Assembly (NCBI GenBank): GCA_030642995.1
Contig: DAOWMR010000133.1
Location: 1 to 7,326 of the forward strand
Reading direction: 5' to 3'
Length of the DNA: 7,326 nucleotides
Source: Spirochaetales bacterium
GTDB taxonomy: Bacteria > Spirochaetota > Spirochaetia > DSM-27196 > SLST01
This document shows positions 6,023 to 7,326 of this stretch, piece by piece. The first letter of the stretch is position 1. Every line of letters begins with the position of its first letter. The position numbers and the translations under genes were made by a program. Under the pieces are notes generated by a model, which saw only the letters and a program-made list of their open reading frames with translations, was not told the DNA's origin and did not search any database.

Positions 6023-6750
6023 ACATCCTGCTGTTGGAAGAGAACGAGGTTGATCTCGCGGCAAGTGACTTTCGGGTTCGGCATGTCCGGAAGATCTTGA
6101 GGCTTGGGGTAGGAGACCGGCTCCGGGCAGGTATCGTGAACAGCGTGTCCGGAACAGCGGTCATAGACGTTCTGGATGACCGCGGCATGCGCGTACGGTT
6201 TGAGCCGGATGAGCTCCTCGCCCCGCCCGAAACGGCGCAGCCCGTTCCGGTGGACCTGCTCCTCGGGCATCCGCGACCTATTGTCCTGCGCCGGCTCCTC
6301 CGCGACCTCAGCACGATCGGCATACGACGGCTCATTGTGACACCCACCGAACTCGGTGAGCAGAGCTATCTCAATGCCACCATGTGGCATGACATCCGAC
6401 CCCTCCTGATTGAAGGCGCAGCCCAGGCCGGGGTCACCAGGCTCATGGAAGTTGAACGGTGTCGCTCGCTGGCCGGCGGTATTCGTACCGCAGTGGCAGT
6501 GGCAGACGCCGACCAGGTACGCCTCGTGCTGCATCCGACCGCCGATCGGATCCTCAGAGCCGCGCTGGATGCCGGCTCGGCCGTCAGTGTGCTCCTGGCT
6601 ATAGGGTCCGAGCGCGGGTGGACCGGGAAAGAATTGGAATTATTAACCGACGCCGGTTTTAAGCTTGCCGGGATGGGAGAGCGCATCTTGCGCACCGAGA
6701 CGGCGGCCGTAGTGGCCGGCTGGATAGCTCGTGCGGCACTCGCCACTTGA
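6019..6750 (+). CDS. rsmE: RsmE-type SPOUT RNA methyltransferase (16S rRNA m3U1498 family)
   Basis: RsmE methylates N3 of U1498 in 16S rRNA using S-adenosylmethionine. This 243-aa protein has an N-terminal PUA-like part (RHVRKILRLGVGDRL, 21-35) and a C-terminal trefoil knot ending in the family signature GMGERILRTETA (218-229). The S-adenosylmethionine loop is IGSERGWTGKEL (195-206), where most RsmE proteins have IGPEGGFS. The middle is also unusual: GHPRPIVLRRLLRDL (83-97) instead of the usual K-rich 'KGDR...QK.TELG', and EGAAQAGVTRL instead of 'EA-x-EQS-x-R'. I recall a PRP-x-x-LRR subset of RsmE-like proteins, so it may be a variant subfamily with the same or another target. The start is TTG at 6019, which overlaps the tetR stop (TTGA) without a clear Shine-Dalgarno sequence; no in-frame ATG lies nearby, so translational coupling is likely. 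Membership is sure; the exact target is less so. Confidence 0.85.
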   Translation: MNILLLEENEVDLAASDFRVRHVRKILRLGVGDRLRAGIVNSVSGTAVIDVLDDRGMRVRFEPDELLAPPETAQPVPVDLLLGHPRPIVLRRLLRDLSTIGIRRLIVTPTELGEQSYLNATMWHDIRPLLIEGAAQAGVTRLMEVERCRSLAGGIRTAVAVADADQVRLVLHPTADRILRAALDAGSAVSVLLAIGSERGWTGKELELLTDAGFKLAGMGERILRTETAAVVAGWIARAALAT

Positions 6751-6776
6751 CGCGGGGTGTCTTCCTTCGATATATC
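6747..6776 (+). promoter_or_regulatory. Likely sigma-70-type promoter of rpmB
   Basis: TTGACG (6747-6752) overlaps the rsmE stop codon. After 18 nt comes TATATC (6771-6776), in an AT-rich patch (GATATATCTATG). Transcription would start near 6783, just before the rpmB Shine-Dalgarno sequence (6794-6800). This would let L28 be made independently of the tetR-rsmE transcript. It is a consensus match by eye only. Confidence 0.45.
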
Positions 6777-6805
6777 TATGGAGCACAATTCTTAGGAAGG
6801 TCCGA

Positions 6806-7045
6806 ATGTCACGGAAGTGTTCAATAACCGGCAAGAAGCCGATGGCCGGCAATAATGTTTCTCACGCGCACAACAAGACACGTCGGTATCAGCTGCCGAA
6901 TATCAAGAAGAAACGGATCTTCGTCCCGGAACTTGGAAGGCACGTTCGCCTCAAGCTCTCCACGCGGGCGCTTCGTTCAGTCAGCAAGGTTGGTCTCCTG
7001 GCATACCTCAAGAAGAACAACCTGCAGCTCAAGGACGTATCCTAG
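6806..7045 (+). CDS. rpmB: 50S ribosomal protein L28
   Basis: This 79-aa basic protein is a component of the large ribosomal subunit. The N-terminus SRKCSITGKKPMAGNNVSHAHNKTRR is the L28 signature (E. coli has [20 protein letters not shown]). The C-terminal half (KKRIFVPELGRHVRLKLSTRALRSVSKVGL) resembles the spirochaetal L28 form. Only one cysteine is present (C5), so this is the zinc-free type without CxxC pairs. The ATG at 6806 is chosen because AGGAAGG lies 5 nt upstream and the family starts there; an in-frame upstream start at 6731 would add 25 unrelated residues and overlap rsmE. The gene is 55 nt downstream of rsmE with its own likely promoter and faces topA tail to tail. Confidence 0.96.
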   Translation: MSRKCSITGKKPMAGNNVSHAHNKTRRYQLPNIKKKRIFVPELGRHVRLKLSTRALRSVSKVGLLAYLKKNNLQLKDVS

Positions 7046-7057
7046 ACCGCACGAATT

Positions 7058-7077
7058 GGGGACCAGGCTTCGGCCCC
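7058..7077. terminator. Possible hairpin between convergent rpmB and topA
   Basis: GGGG-A-CC ... GG-CCCC pairs across a 7-nt loop (AGGCTTC), with one bulged A, 12 nt after the rpmB stop and touching the topA stop codon. It could end transcription in either direction, but no strong U-tract follows on either strand (only ACACTTTCCC on the rpmB side). It is a weak call. Confidence 0.25.
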
Positions 7078-7325
7078 TACACTTTCCCTGAATTCTTGAC
7101 AATCTCCATCGCCTCCGAGAGCTGAAGCTTGTCTATCGCTTCGCTGGTTCGTCGTTCTTCGGGCAGGGTTATGTTCTTCTTGCCAAACTTGATGTACGGT
7201 CCGTATCTCCCTTCGTAAATGGCGATCTTCATGCCTGACTGCTCATCAGTTCCGAGATCACGGAGGAGCTTGGAACCTCGTCCCTTCTTCGGTTCCGCGA
7301 GAATTTCCAGTGCACGTTCAAGCGA
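7077..7325 (-). CDS. topA: DNA topoisomerase I, C-terminal end (partial)
   Basis: The last 82 codons of topA are present; the rest lies right of the window. TopA is the type IA enzyme that relaxes negative supercoils. The piece SLERALEILAEPKKGRG is the linker seen before the last repeat. KIAIYEGRYGPYIKFGKKNITLPE follows, the 'G-x-YGPY[IV]-x-G' C-terminal repeat (Topo_C_Rpt) of bacterial topoisomerase I, and then the short helical end EAIDKLQLSEAMEIVKNSGKV. This kind of ending (repeats without zinc fingers) occurs in spirochaetes, Firmicutes and others. It converges on rpmB with 31 nt between the stops. No catalytic residues are inside the window. Confidence 0.85.
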   Translation of the reverse strand, partial: SLERALEILAEPKKGRGSKLLRDLGTDEQSGMKIAIYEGRYGPYIKFGKKNITLPEERRTSEAIDKLQLSEAMEIVKNSGKV

Positions 7326-7326
7326 C

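Overview
The window looks like chromosomal DNA of a moderately GC-rich, free-living spirochaete. The best taxonomic clue is ribosomal protein L28: its C-terminal half (KKRIFVPELGRHV, STRALRSVSKVGL) resembles the spirochaetal form I recall from Borrelia (IPDLGRSV, ASALRSISKIGL) more than the E. coli form. A possible P13-like envelope protein and the mix of housekeeping and transporter genes agree. This placement is inferred from memory of the families, not from a search.

Left part (1-1842): a scarred region. A complete-looking DDE transposase insertion sequence of about 1.4 kb lies between 16-bp perfect terminal inverted repeats. Its two flanks do not belong together. The right flank is the first ~93 codons of a YfcC/DcuC-type membrane transporter, cut off inside the gene. 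The left flank is a 46-codon open fragment resembling an IS110-family transposase. No target-site duplication is visible, so the element probably marks a recombination or deletion joint, or a nested insertion whose other parts are outside the window.

Middle (1835-5300, all on the minus strand): in transcription order these are a 384-aa DUF819 membrane protein, a 67-aa PspC-domain protein, a secreted or membrane protein of the P13/DUF5683-like type, an M20 metallopeptidase close to carboxypeptidase S/PM20D1, and the broken YfcC transporter. The M20 gene and the transporter overlap by 8 nt and were very likely translationally coupled. That arrangement suggests uptake of a peptide or N-acyl amino acid followed by cytoplasmic hydrolysis. 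With the transporter cut, the hydrolase is left without its partner.

Right part (5408-7326): a TetR-family regulator is divergent from the DUF819 gene across a ~107-bp intergenic region that contains palindromes and a TTGACA box, which suggests control of itself and of the transporter. It overlaps an RsmE-type rRNA methyltransferase gene by 4 nt. Then come rpmB (L28) with its own likely promoter and, convergent to it, the C-terminal end of topoisomerase I (topA), which runs off the window.

No stretch over 300 bases is without a gene; the longest non-coding piece is the ~175-bp left end of the insertion sequence. I see no tRNA, rRNA, CRISPR array or riboswitch, and no convincing new multi-gene system. 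The most interesting points are the chimeric insertion joint, the split hydrolase-transporter pair, the hairpin that hides a ribosome binding site at 3835-3864, and the divergent RsmE signature.
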